Positions 1-7,886 of a stretch of 64,000 nt of DNA are shown here, one piece after another. The notes beneath the pieces were generated by a model. That model did not search any database. It was not told where the DNA came from and was given only the letters and a program-made list of their open reading frames with translations. Source of the stretch: MFD00082-c5 sp963697995 (lineage in GTDB: Bacteria; Chlamydiota; Chlamydiia; Chlamydiales; JAJFMB01); contig OY969110.1 of assembly GCA_963697995.1 (NCBI GenBank), positions 620,001-684,000 on the forward strand. Direction: 5' to 3'. The first letter of the stretch is position 1. Every line of letters begins with the position of its first letter. Position numbers and translations under genes: made by a program.

Positions 1-285
1 GGATACCCTGTTGTGAAACCGATTTCAACGGAAATCTGAAGTTTTTGTAAGACCTTAAAAGAGGTCTATTAAATAGTCTCATTTGCAATAGATAATCTTT
101 TAAGTACACTTCTCAATACGCTTAAATCCACAACAACCCTTGAGAAGCACCACCAAAAACCGTTCTGGAGCTTCTTTTGTTATAGGTTAGGTCATTCACA
201 GATCAAATATTTAAAACTTATTTTTTCAGAGTGCTAGCATTAAATTCAAAAAATATGAGATGATTTTTTTTCAAAGGAGAAATTT

Positions 286-1803
286 ATGAAGTCAATTTTA
301 AATTTTTTGATAAGTTTTGTAATTTTTTTGCCCTTAGACGCGCTGAACTGGACTCCAAATCCACCAGGAGAGATCGATAATTTTTCGGTCTTGGAGAAAA
401 GTTTTGTAACATGCGCTCCCACACCGGTTCCTGGACAGTTTATGAGTGTCTATTTAGCTCCAACAAGCACATCTGCAAACGCAGGCATTACTGGATACTA
501 TAGCCTTTATAACGAATCAACTGGAGTTTGGTCTCCTTCAACACAATTGAACACCTTGTCGCTTATTTCAAATTTATTTGGTATTTCTTGTACTTATGGG
601 AATGGCGTTACCTTGTTGGCAGCTGCTGACCCCTCAAATAAGGCCATATTTTCAACATATAATGGATCGACTTTTTCCTCTTCTCTCCCTATTGCTGGTG
701 GAGGTAACGTCTCTTCCTTTTTGCCCATTGTTTCTTCTGTATATAATAGTTTTTCAAAAACTTTTTTAGCCGCCTGGGTTGATGTCGGCACATTAACGAC
801 TCCCGTCCCTTATTTTAGTGAAACAAGTGATAATGGATTGACTTGGTCTCCCACAACAGCTAAACCCATTCCATGGGTCGTCGTACCAGGAAGTTTAGCT
901 CAAGTTTTACCCCCCTATTTTAATGCAGCTAGTACTTTAGACAAAAACTTTATGATTGTTTGGCCTTATGTTTTGTTGAATTTAACACGTCATGCTTATT
1001 TTTATTTAGGAGATACAACTACACCGGTCGATGGGGGTGTGGTTCCACTTGTTTCCCCCGCTTCTTTAACCTCAGCTGCCTTTGATCCCAATAAAAATCA
1101 ATATATTTTGACATATATCGATTTCTCCAGTCAATATCCTTTTTATGCAGTTTACGATGTGACTACACATAATTGGAGCACACCTCTCCAAATCCCGGGC
1201 AGCAAATTAGCAGACGGAAATATTACGTCATCGCTTGATACAAATAGCAATACACTACTTTTTACATGGGTTAATACCTCAGACTCTTCCCCCTATTATG
1301 TGACTTATAATAGCAGTTCTTTAGGTTCCCCCTGGGGCACTCCTGCCCCCATACCAGGAGGAACCACAACTCCTCAAGGTCTAGGAACCGTATTTCCCAC
1401 TTTTGATTCTACAACAAGTAATTTCCTCGTTACCTGGAACGATTTACCAGGTTACACAAGTTACGATAGCAATCCTATTTATGTCACTACTCAAAGCAGC
1501 AAGTTGGCAACAACCACAAAAGTGACGAGTTCCCCAAACCCCTCTAGACTCTTTAATAATGTGACCTTACAGGCTACTGTGACCGGCGCGGGCTCTCCAA
1601 CTGGTACCGTAACTTTTTACATCAATGGCGTCAATGTCGGGACAGCGCCAGTCGATCCTTTAACCGGGATTGCCACACTGACCGTACCCTTTACAACTAA
1701 AGGAACCTCTACCGTTGAGGCTATCTACTCGGGCAATGATACCTTTTTAGGATCATCTGGTACTTCAACTCAAAGAGTCTCTTGTTGCTATAGGATTAAA
1801 TAA
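286..1803 (+). CDS. Secreted protein with C-terminal bacterial Ig-like domain
   Basis: The 505-residue product starts with a hydrophobic signal-like segment (about residues 5-20). Residues 20-400 are a beta-rich, Thr/Ser/Pro-rich region with repeated Trp-Ser-Thr-Pro and Tyr-containing blocks, reminiscent of BNR/sialidase-like propeller repeats, although no sialidase catalytic residues could be identified. Residues about 406-500 match the Big_3_5 type Ig-like fold (Pro-Thr-Gly-Thr-Val-Thr-Phe, then Tyr-Ser-Gly-Asn-Asp). The start is supported by an AAAGGAGA ribosome site at 273-280. It ends in Cys-Cys-Tyr just before a strong terminator, so it is a single-gene unit. A surface or secreted adhesion role is inference. 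The 285 bases upstream hold no recognisable gene. Confidence 0.8.
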   Translation: MKSILNFLISFVIFLPLDALNWTPNPPGEIDNFSVLEKSFVTCAPTPVPGQFMSVYLAPTSTSANAGITGYYSLYNESTGVWSPSTQLNTLSLISNLFGISCTYGNGVTLLAAADPSNKAIFSTYNGSTFSSSLPIAGGGNVSSFLPIVSSVYNSFSKTFLAAWVDVGTLTTPVPYFSETSDNGLTWSPTTAKPIPWVVVPGSLAQVLPPYFNAASTLDKNFMIVWPYVLLNLTRHAYFYLGDTTTPVDGGVVPLVSPASLTSAAFDPNKNQYILTYIDFSSQYPFYAVYDVTTHNWSTPLQIPGSKLADGNITSSLDTNSNTLLFTWVNTSDSSPYYVTYNSSSLGSPWGTPAPIPGGTTTPQGLGTVFPTFDSTTSNFLVTWNDLPGYTSYDSNPIYVTTQSSKLATTTKVTSSPNPSRLFNNVTLQATVTGAGSPTGTVTFYINGVNVGTAPVDPLTGIATLTVPFTTKGTSTVEAIYSGNDTFLGSSGTSTQRVSCCYRIK

Positions 1804-1817
1804 AAGTAGCGATTGAT

Positions 1818-1852
1818 AAACCTCTTCCACGGTAGTGGAAGAGGTTTTTTTT
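1818..1852 (+). terminator. Rho-independent terminator
   Basis: A perfect 13-bp stem (1818-1830 with 1835-1847) has a 4-base GGTA loop and leads into a T run ending at 1852. It lies 15 bases after the stop of the Ig-like protein gene. Confidence 0.9.
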
Positions 1853-1995
1853 CTTTGTGTATGGATAACTCTCTCAAAATCGCAAAAAAAAATCTGTATT
1901 TCTTGCAACCTTTTTATCTTGCCCACTTCATTAGAATTTGCAAATATTTAAGGTATTAGCCTATTATCCAGGCGTAACAATTTAAAGTCTTAACG

Positions 1996-3090
1996 ATGAG
2001 TTATTCCCCTCCAAAACTACCTCTACCCTTTGAAGTCGAAACAAAGGCGATCTTGAAAAAATTATCAAATTCTCATCGAGCCCTTGCTGAGTTAAAAGGT
2101 GTTAGCGGACTTATTCCCAATGAAAGCATCCTCGTCAACACCTTGTCTCTGCAAGAAGCACAAGACAGTTCAGCTGTTGAGAACATTATCACAACACATG
2201 ATGAATTATACCGAAGCGATTTTTCTTCAAAATATTTCCCTTCTCATGCAGCTAAAGAAGTTTATAGTTACGCCTCTGCATTACTCAATGGATATAAAAA
2301 AGTAAAAGATACCGGCTTATTAATTAACAATTATATCTTGGAAATTCAAGAAACCCTCGAAGAAAACAATGCGGGATTCCGCAAACAAATTGGTACCGTT
2401 TTAAAAAATGAACAAACAGGTGAAGTTGTTTATACCCCCCCTCAAACGGAGAGCGAAATCCAATTTCTGATGAGTAACTTAGAGCAGTTTATTAACAATG
2501 ACACATTAATCTCTTTAGATCCTCTCGTTAAAATGGCGATTATTCATCATCAATTCGAAAGCATCCACCCATTCTACGACGGTAACGGGCGCACTGGCAG
2601 GATTATTAATATTTTATATTTAGTGAAAAATGGCCTGATTAACAGTCCAATTTTATATCTTTCCAGATACATCAACAGAAATAAAAAAGACTACTACCGA
2701 TTATTGCAAGCCGTTCGGGATGAACAAGTTTGGGAAGAGTGGATTCTTTTTATTTTAGATGGCATAGAGCAAACCTCTATCCAAACGGTCGCATTAATTC
2801 ATAAGATGCAGCAATTAATGCTTTCGTACAAAACTAAAATAAAGACAGAATTGCCAAAAATATACAGCCAAGATCTGTTAAATAATCTTTTTCGCCACCC
2901 CTATACAAAGATAGAATTTGTGATAAACGACTTACAAATAAGCCGTATCACAGCAACAAAATATTTAGATGCTCTCGTCAAAATTGGCCTACTATCTAAG
3001 CAAAAAAAAGGAAAAGAGAGTTATTACATCAATGATCAACTTTTCAAACTTTTGGGTGGGGGAAGTGAAACTGATTTCTCTCATGTATAG
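1996..3090 (+). CDS. Fic family protein (predicted AMP-transferase)
   Basis: This 364-residue protein carries the complete Fic active-site loop HPFYDGNGRTGR at residues 191-202, including catalytic His191. An N-terminal Ser-Ser-Ala-Val-Glu-Asn motif near residue 55 fits the inhibitory-helix consensus of class II Fic proteins, where the Glu blocks ATP binding. The C-terminal 80 residues look like a winged-helix DNA-binding domain (SRITATKYLDALVKIGLL). The layout Fic_N - Fic - wHTH is known from free-standing chromosomal Fic proteins. These AMPylate target proteins and may control their own transcription. No antitoxin gene lies beside it, in line with built-in inhibition. The stop codon lies inside a palindrome (next entry). 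Confidence 0.92.
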   Translation: MSYSPPKLPLPFEVETKAILKKLSNSHRALAELKGVSGLIPNESILVNTLSLQEAQDSSAVENIITTHDELYRSDFSSKYFPSHAAKEVYSYASALLNGYKKVKDTGLLINNYILEIQETLEENNAGFRKQIGTVLKNEQTGEVVYTPPQTESEIQFLMSNLEQFINNDTLISLDPLVKMAIIHHQFESIHPFYDGNGRTGRIINILYLVKNGLINSPILYLSRYINRNKKDYYRLLQAVRDEQVWEEWILFILDGIEQTSIQTVALIHKMQQLMLSYKTKIKTELPKIYSQDLLNNLFRHPYTKIEFVINDLQISRITATKYLDALVKIGLLSKQKKGKESYYINDQLFKLLGGGSETDFSHV

Positions 3091-3174
3091 AAAATAGTAC
3101 TTTTCTATATATGAGATTAAAACATGTATAGAAAATGGCACTTTTCTATACATGAGATTTAAAACATGTATACC
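3079..3174. repeat. Two and a fraction copies of a 41-bp palindromic repeat
   Basis: Inverted repeat 1 (arms 3079-3094 and 3101-3116, one mismatch) covers the fic stop codon. Inverted repeat 2 (arms 3123-3135 and 3142-3154, perfect) follows 41 bases later, and a third fragment starts at 3165. The core of each arm is CATGTATAGAAAA. Possible roles are an operator for the winged-helix part of Fic, a transcript-end hairpin, or a small REP-like element. The sequence does not decide between them. Confidence 0.75.
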
Positions 3175-3432
3175 ACAACCAAGTCAATTTTATTTTAATT
3201 CAGATTAATAAAAAATTTAACACTTTACAATTAATAGTAATTTTATTTAAAAAGAAGACCTCTTGTGTTAATTCAGTTCCTTTCATTTTACGACAGCTTT
3301 TCTGATGGAACAGATCTGCTGTTCTTGGCAAAAACTAAGAAATCTCTCCGAAGAGGCGAAGCGGTATGTTCGCTCGTTACTTCCCGCGACCAATTGCATT
3401 ATTAGCTAATAAGCTTTAAATTAAGGAGATTT
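3172..3432. other. AT-rich intergenic region without a gene
   Basis: No open frame of coding quality is seen. It is strongly A/T-rich up to about 3300, then has a short G/C-richer patch with a small hairpin around 3347-3365 (CCGAAGAGGCGAAGCGG). The last bases carry an AAGGAG ribosome site at about 3424 that serves the split gene starting at 3433. Confidence 0.5.
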
Positions 3433-4171
3433 ATGTTTATTTCAGAAAATATTAAAAACTACAATTCAGAAAATACACTAGTCGGCCCTGAAAAAGTAAG
3501 GGTTCCTTGAGAAAAATTTGCAGTTAACGAGGAAGAGAGACATAGCCTATTTTGCAAGGTTTAATTATATGACAATGAGAAAAACTTAAAAATTTCGCGA
3601 ATGGAACACGCACTCTCCAAAGAAAAAGTGATCCTTTTGCAACAAAAAATGCGGTGAACGACGATCTAAACCCCCTTGCGGGGTTTGGTGAGGAGTAAAA
3701 CGCATTTTTTGTCAAAAGGGGCACTTTTTATTGGAGAGGACTTTTTCAGGGCCGACTACACTAAGCTCAGTTGTTGAAGCAAGTAGTAACAAACATCATC
3801 TGTTTGAGACCAACAATCAACCATTCACACTTAAGTGCTCAATTGTTGCACGTTACAACTTTAGTGAGGGTATTAAAGGGTTAACAATACCTTTGTTCCC
3901 TCTTTCAGAAGAGACAAGAAAATCATATACCATCCAAAGTTCAAATGGAAATGAGCAGTTAAAGAAAATTAAAATTTGTCTAAAAGAGATCTGGACAGAG
4001 CATTTAAAGGGGTGTCTTGAATATAGGGAGAAGGGTAAAATCTTTGAAGAGATGTTGATAGTTTCACCGGATGGCTTCCATACGCAAGTCACTTTATCGG
4101 CTCAATATCCTGGTGAATTGCTTAAAACTGAAACAGTGTTTCTCAATCTTTATAGCCAGGATTTTGTTTAG
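3433..4171 (+). pseudogene. Unknown protein gene split by a miniature element
   Basis: Reading from ATG 3433 gives MFISENIKNYNSENTL, then the frame enters the inserted element and stops at 3508-3510 within it. If the element (3481-3756) and one copy of the 7-bp duplication TACACTA are removed, the frame continues without a break as SSVVEASSNKHHLFETN and on to the stop at 4169-4171. This rebuilds a protein of about 150 residues. The remaining downstream frame (from 3731) would begin inside the element, so its apparent start is artificial. I do not recognise the family. It is a mixed alpha/beta sequence without signal peptide or membrane segment. The AAGGAG ribosome site fits the 3433 start. 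Confidence 0.8.
3481..3756. mobile_element. Miniature inverted-repeat transposable element (about 277 bp)
   Basis: Terminal inverted repeats of 17 bp (GTCGGCCCTGAAAAAGT at 3481-3497 and its complement at 3740-3756) are flanked by direct duplications TACACTA at 3474-3480 and 3757-3763. If the outermost A/T pair is counted, the arms are 18 bp and the duplication is 5 bp. The inside has no coding capacity for a transposase and holds a small hairpin (about 3667-3685). Partial relatives lie at 41251-41287 and 57594-57626. An unseen transposase encoded elsewhere presumably moved it. Confidence 0.9.
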
Positions 4172-4175
4172 AAGG

Positions 4176-4354
4176 CTAGTACTCTGAATCAAAAGTTTTT
4201 AGCGTAAATTTCGATTTCAAAGCCCCGGGGTTCGCGGATCGAAAATGGGGTTGTATTAACTCCATACTAGCCCCATTTTCAATACACGAACCGCGGGAGC
4301 TTTCAAATTAAAATTTTCCGTAAAAACTTTTGGTTCAGATTACTAGTACTCTGA
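4176..4354. repeat. Long imperfect inverted repeat flanked by 12-bp direct repeats
   Basis: The direct repeat CTAGTACTCTGA occurs at 4176-4187 and 4343-4354. Between them the sequence folds back over almost its whole length. The outer arms (about 4184-4223 against 4301-4340) are roughly 80 percent complementary, and the inner arms around 4229-4250 and 4270-4290 contain complementary CCCCATTTTC / GAAAATGGGG blocks. No coding frame is present. It looks like a second, unrelated hairpin-type miniature element with a target duplication. Alternatively it could be a structured transcript end. Confidence 0.7.
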
Positions 4355-4434
4355 GCATTAAAACAATTTCGCCTTGCGGGGAAATCGGTATTTTAAGTAG
4401 ACTTTTGGCCGATACCAAATAGGAAGGGTCATTT

Positions 4435-4851
4435 ATGAAATACATTGTCTTACTACTTAGTTTGTTCTGCTGTTTTCAGTTAAATGCCGGTTTTTCCAAT
4501 AGCGGAAAAATGCAGTCAAAAAATTTGCAAATTTCAACCGGGGGCACTCTTGAAAACAACGGGGAGTTAATTGGCACGACGAGTGCAACCCTTTGCTGCG
4601 ATACCCTTTCAGGAAATGGACTCATCCAAGCTCCTTCAATTTCAATTACTGCAAAAACTTTTGACTTTAAAGGGACCATTGATTGTTCAAACTGCTGCAC
4701 TATCACAACTGCAACCCCTTTTAAGAAAAAGATGTTTAAACGTTCAGGCGGTGGAGAGTTTATTTTTGTCGTCGATGAAACACTTAATGAAACAGAAAAA
4801 GAAAACGGGTTCTTCGAAGACGAGGAGAGTTTAACTTTCTTAGTTGATTAA
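4435..4851 (+). CDS. Small exported protein, beta-repeat type
   Basis: The 138-residue product has a clear signal peptide (residues 1-19, hydrophobic LLLSLFCCF core, cleavage near Ala-Gly). Residues 20-90 are short Gly/Asn/Thr-rich beta-type blocks (GGTLENNGEL, LSGNGLIQAPSISITA, FDFKGTIDCSNC) similar in style to single rungs of a filamentous-haemagglutinin helix. Two Cys pairs occur. The tail is acidic. A GGAAGGG ribosome site precedes the start. The family is not recognised. A periplasmic or surface location is inferred from the signal peptide. Confidence 0.65.
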   Translation: MKYIVLLLSLFCCFQLNAGFSNSGKMQSKNLQISTGGTLENNGELIGTTSATLCCDTLSGNGLIQAPSISITAKTFDFKGTIDCSNCCTITTATPFKKKMFKRSGGGEFIFVVDETLNETEKENGFFEDEESLTFLVD

Positions 4852-4878
4852 TATCAGGACCTCTTTCAAAGTAGAGAC

Positions 4879-5899
4879 ATGAGTAAAAAGATTATCGTAA
4901 AAATGCCTAATTGGCTAGGCGATGCTGTTATGGCAACACCCATTCTCGAGGATTTGAGTCAAAAATTCCCCGAGGCCAGTGTCACGGTTATGTGCCAAAA
5001 AAATGTTGCGCCCCTTCTTGAAGCCAATCCCTTCATCGACACGATTTTTCCCTACACCCGTCCAAGCGGATGGATCCATCACGCAAGACCCCTTGAAATC
5101 ATTGAAAAGCTCTCCTCTCAAAAGTTTGACTTAGGGATACTTCTCACAAACTCCTTCTCCTCTGCCTGGTGGTTTTATTTGGGCCGCGTCAAAGAAAGAA
5201 TCGGCTTTGCAACCGATTTCCGCTCCTTTCTGTTAACTCAAGCTGGTGGCAAAACCAAAAGATGAAGAGAGCATTCACCAAGTCAAAACTTACAAAGAGC
5301 TACTAAAACCACTAGGGATACCCCTCTCTGAAACCCCTCCCAGGCTATTTTTAAAAGAGGAAGAGGTTTTAGAGGCTAGAGAGAGGCTTAAAACCTTTAA
5401 GATCGACCCTGTAAAGGACACCATCATCGGGATTAATCCAGGAGCCGCTTTTGGAGAAGCCAAATGTTGGCCCAAAGAGCGGTTTATCGAACTGACAAAA
5501 AAATTAGCCGCCCTTCCCCATATTAAAATTCTCTATTTTGGTGATTCTTTAACGGCTCCTCTCGTTCATCAGATCTGTGATGCTCAAGGAGAGAATGTGA
5601 TCAATTTGGCCGCAAGAACGACCTTAAGAGAACTCCTTGCCCTGATCTCTCTTTCAACTGTCTTCCTCACAAACGATAGTGGCCCGATGCATATTGCAGA
5701 CGCATTAGGGACTCCCTTAGTTGCCCTTTTTGGCTCGACAAGTGATGTGAAAACAGGCCCCTATAAAGGTGGGATCGTCATCCACAAACACGTCTCTTGC
5801 TCCCCATGCTATAAAAAAGTGTGCCCGATCGACTTTCGGTGCATGAAGCAGATCGAAGTGGAAGAGGTGTTTCAAATACTACAAAAGTTTTCCAAATGA
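4879..5899 (+). pseudogene. waaF: ADP-heptose:LPS heptosyltransferase II, frameshifted
   Basis: The gene begins MSKKIIVKMPNWLGDAVMAT, the typical GT9 heptosyltransferase N-terminus, and continues to Gln-Ala near 5235. The frame then stops at 5263-5265, while the homologous continuation (HQVKTYKELLKPLGIP, then GINPGAAFGEAKCWP and TNDSGPMHIADALGTP) runs one base out of phase from about 5240 to 5899. Removing one G in the GCTGGTGGCA stretch (about 5232-5241) joins both parts into about 339 residues, close to the 348 of E. coli WaaF. The role would be transfer of L-glycero-D-manno-heptose to the LPS inner core. The break may be real gene loss or a sequence error. It is first in a coupled operon. 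Confidence 0.85.
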
Positions 5900-6891
5900 G
5901 TTTTCTGCCCGTAAAAGAGATGAGCCTCGTCGATGAGATCTCGGAGCCCTCTTTGGGGAAGACGTTGTTAAAAGAGGGGGCTGTCGCTCTCCTAGTGGTT
6001 GCTGGAGGACAAGCAACTCGCCTTAAATTTCAAGGACCAAAAGGGGCTTACCCCGTTGGGCTGCAAAACGAGAGCCTGTTCGAGCTCATATCAAAAAAAG
6101 TAATTAAAGCCTCAAATCACTATGGAACAAAAATCACGATGTGTGTGATGACAAGTTCCCAAAATGATTTAGAAACTAAAGCCTTTTTTAAAAAAAATCA
6201 TTTTTTCGGACTTGAAAAAGAGCAACTTAAATTTTTTTCCCAAGAAGAGCTCCCCTTTTTAGACGAAGAAAAAAAGCCGTTTCTTCTTGAGGGAAAGCAA
6301 GTACTAGCCCCTGACGGCAATGGTTACGCTCTTCACTATTTTGCTAAATCAGGTTTACTCAAAGAGCTTAAAGAAAAGGGGGTTAAACTCCTCTCTTTCA
6401 TCCTAGTCGATAACGCCCTTACAAATCCCTTTGAAGAGAGAGCGATTGGATATCACGAAAAACAGGGAGCCGATGTCACCTTAAAAGCGATTTATCGAAA
6501 AAATCCTTTAGAAAAACTTGGAACTTTAGTTTTAAAAGAGGGTAAGACAAACATCGTCGAGTATAGCGAACTTAAGGCTACCGACATAGACCTCTACCCG
6601 CTTGGCAATATGGGAGAGTTCCTCTTTTCATTCTCTTTTATTGAACAAATTCAAAATCAAAAACTTCCGATCCATTTAGCCAAAAAGGAAGTGATCCCAA
6701 ACGTCTTTGCAAACAAACAAGAGACCTTTATCTTTGATCTATTGCCTTTTTCAAAAAAGACAGAAGTTGTTGTTTATCCAAGAGAGCGTTTCTTCTCCCC
6801 TTTAAAAAATGCAACAGGTGAAAATAGCAAAGAGAGCGTTCAGAGCGATTTACTAAAAGAGCAAAAATTTGATAGGCTTGACAACTTATGA
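5896..6891 (+). CDS. UDPGP-type UDP-sugar pyrophosphorylase
   Basis: The start at 5896 overlaps the waaF stop (ATGA), which is better than the longer upstream frame. This gives 331 residues. The nucleotide-binding signature is LLVVAGGQATRLKFQGPKGA at about residues 31-50, followed by a DGNGYALHYF segment and the late FVFD-like block and SPLKNATGENSKES of AGX1/UAP enzymes. These join UTP with a sugar-1-phosphate (GlcNAc-1-P or Glc-1-P). The protein stops soon after that block, so the C-terminal tail found in longer relatives is absent although the catalytic core is present. In Chlamydia the homologue (CT715) also sits next to gpsA. The exact sugar substrate is not decided. Confidence 0.85.
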   Translation: MSFLPVKEMSLVDEISEPSLGKTLLKEGAVALLVVAGGQATRLKFQGPKGAYPVGLQNESLFELISKKVIKASNHYGTKITMCVMTSSQNDLETKAFFKKNHFFGLEKEQLKFFSQEELPFLDEEKKPFLLEGKQVLAPDGNGYALHYFAKSGLLKELKEKGVKLLSFILVDNALTNPFEERAIGYHEKQGADVTLKAIYRKNPLEKLGTLVLKEGKTNIVEYSELKATDIDLYPLGNMGEFLFSFSFIEQIQNQKLPIHLAKKEVIPNVFANKQETFIFDLLPFSKKTEVVVYPRERFFSPLKNATGENSKESVQSDLLKEQKFDRLDNL

Positions 6892-7886
6892 GAATAACAG
6901 TACTTGGAACAGGTTCCTGGGGATTTTGTCTTGCATGCCATTTGGCCAAAAAGGGTTTCCAAGTGACTTGCTGGACAGTGAAAGAGGATTTGATAGAGCA
7001 CCTTCGGGAAAAAGGGGAGCACCCCCTGTTTCCAGGACACCCGATTCCTCCAAAAATTCGTTTCACTCTCGATTTAGAAAAAGCGATCAGACGGGCAGAT
7101 TTCGTGATCGAATCGGTGACTTCAGCCGGCTTTCGCCCCGTTATGGAGCAAATCAAAAAGATCCACGAGCCCCACTACCCGATTGTGATCACGAGCAAGG
7201 GGATAGAGCAAAAAACAGGGTTTATTCTGTCTGAAGTTGCTATCGATGTTTTTGGGGAAGAGATCAGACCCCATCTTGGAGCTTTAAGCGGCCCAAGCTT
7301 TGCACAAGATGTGATCCAAGGACTGCCGACATCAGTTGTCGGCTCTTCTTATGACGACGATGTGATGATGCTGATCTGCCAGGCTTTTACAACTCTTCAC
7401 TTTAGGGTCTACCCAAATAGTGACATGATTGGAATTTCTTTTGGTGGGGCGCTTAAAAACGTGATCGCAATTGCTTGTGGCGCATCTGTTGGGCTTAATT
7501 TAGGGGAAAGCGCAAAAGCGGCTCTAATGACAAGAGGATTGCATGAAATCAAAAAGCTAGCAGTTTCAAGGGGTGCAAAGGCAGAGACCCTCTTTGGCCT
7601 CTCTGGAATGGGGGATCTTTGCCTCACCTGCAGCTCAGCTGTCAGCCGAAATACAAGATTTGGATATCTTCTCTCTAAAGGATTGACAAAAGAGCAGGCA
7701 AAAGAGAAGATTGGGACAGTGGTCGAAGGAGCCTATACGGCGGTATCAGCCCTTGAGCTCTCAAAATCGCAACACATCTCGATGCCGATTACCGAGATGG
7801 TGTATAAAGTGATTTACGAGGATTGGCCAATAGAGAAGGCTGTCGAAGGTTTGATGCAACGAATCATTAAAGAGGAACATTTATGA
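6888..7886 (+). CDS. gpsA: Glycerol-3-phosphate dehydrogenase [NAD(P)+]
   Basis: The 332-residue protein makes sn-glycerol-3-phosphate from dihydroxyacetone phosphate for phospholipid synthesis in the cytoplasm. The Rossmann motif GTGSWG is at residues 7-12, the SKGIEQKTG segment follows, and the catalytic Lys is at 190 (GGALKNVIAIACG). The C-terminal GLSGMGDLCLTCSS block is characteristic. Full family length. It is coupled by ATGA overlap to the gene before (6888) and the gene after (7883), so the three are very likely translated from one transcript. Confidence 0.97.
   Translation: MRITVLGTGSWGFCLACHLAKKGFQVTCWTVKEDLIEHLREKGEHPLFPGHPIPPKIRFTLDLEKAIRRADFVIESVTSAGFRPVMEQIKKIHEPHYPIVITSKGIEQKTGFILSEVAIDVFGEEIRPHLGALSGPSFAQDVIQGLPTSVVGSSYDDDVMMLICQAFTTLHFRVYPNSDMIGISFGGALKNVIAIACGASVGLNLGESAKAALMTRGLHEIKKLAVSRGAKAETLFGLSGMGDLCLTCSSAVSRNTRFGYLLSKGLTKEQAKEKIGTVVEGAYTAVSALELSKSQHISMPITEMVYKVIYEDWPIEKAVEGLMQRIIKEEHL

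Noticed and set aside
3731..4171. Complete gene starting inside the miniature element
   Set aside because: The first codons are the element's terminal repeat, and the better explanation is the 3' part of the gene that starts at 3433.
6728..7234. Overlapping frames of 120-142 codons on both strands across the UDPGP/gpsA junction
   Set aside because: They are shadows of two well-identified coupled genes, without family matches or start signals.
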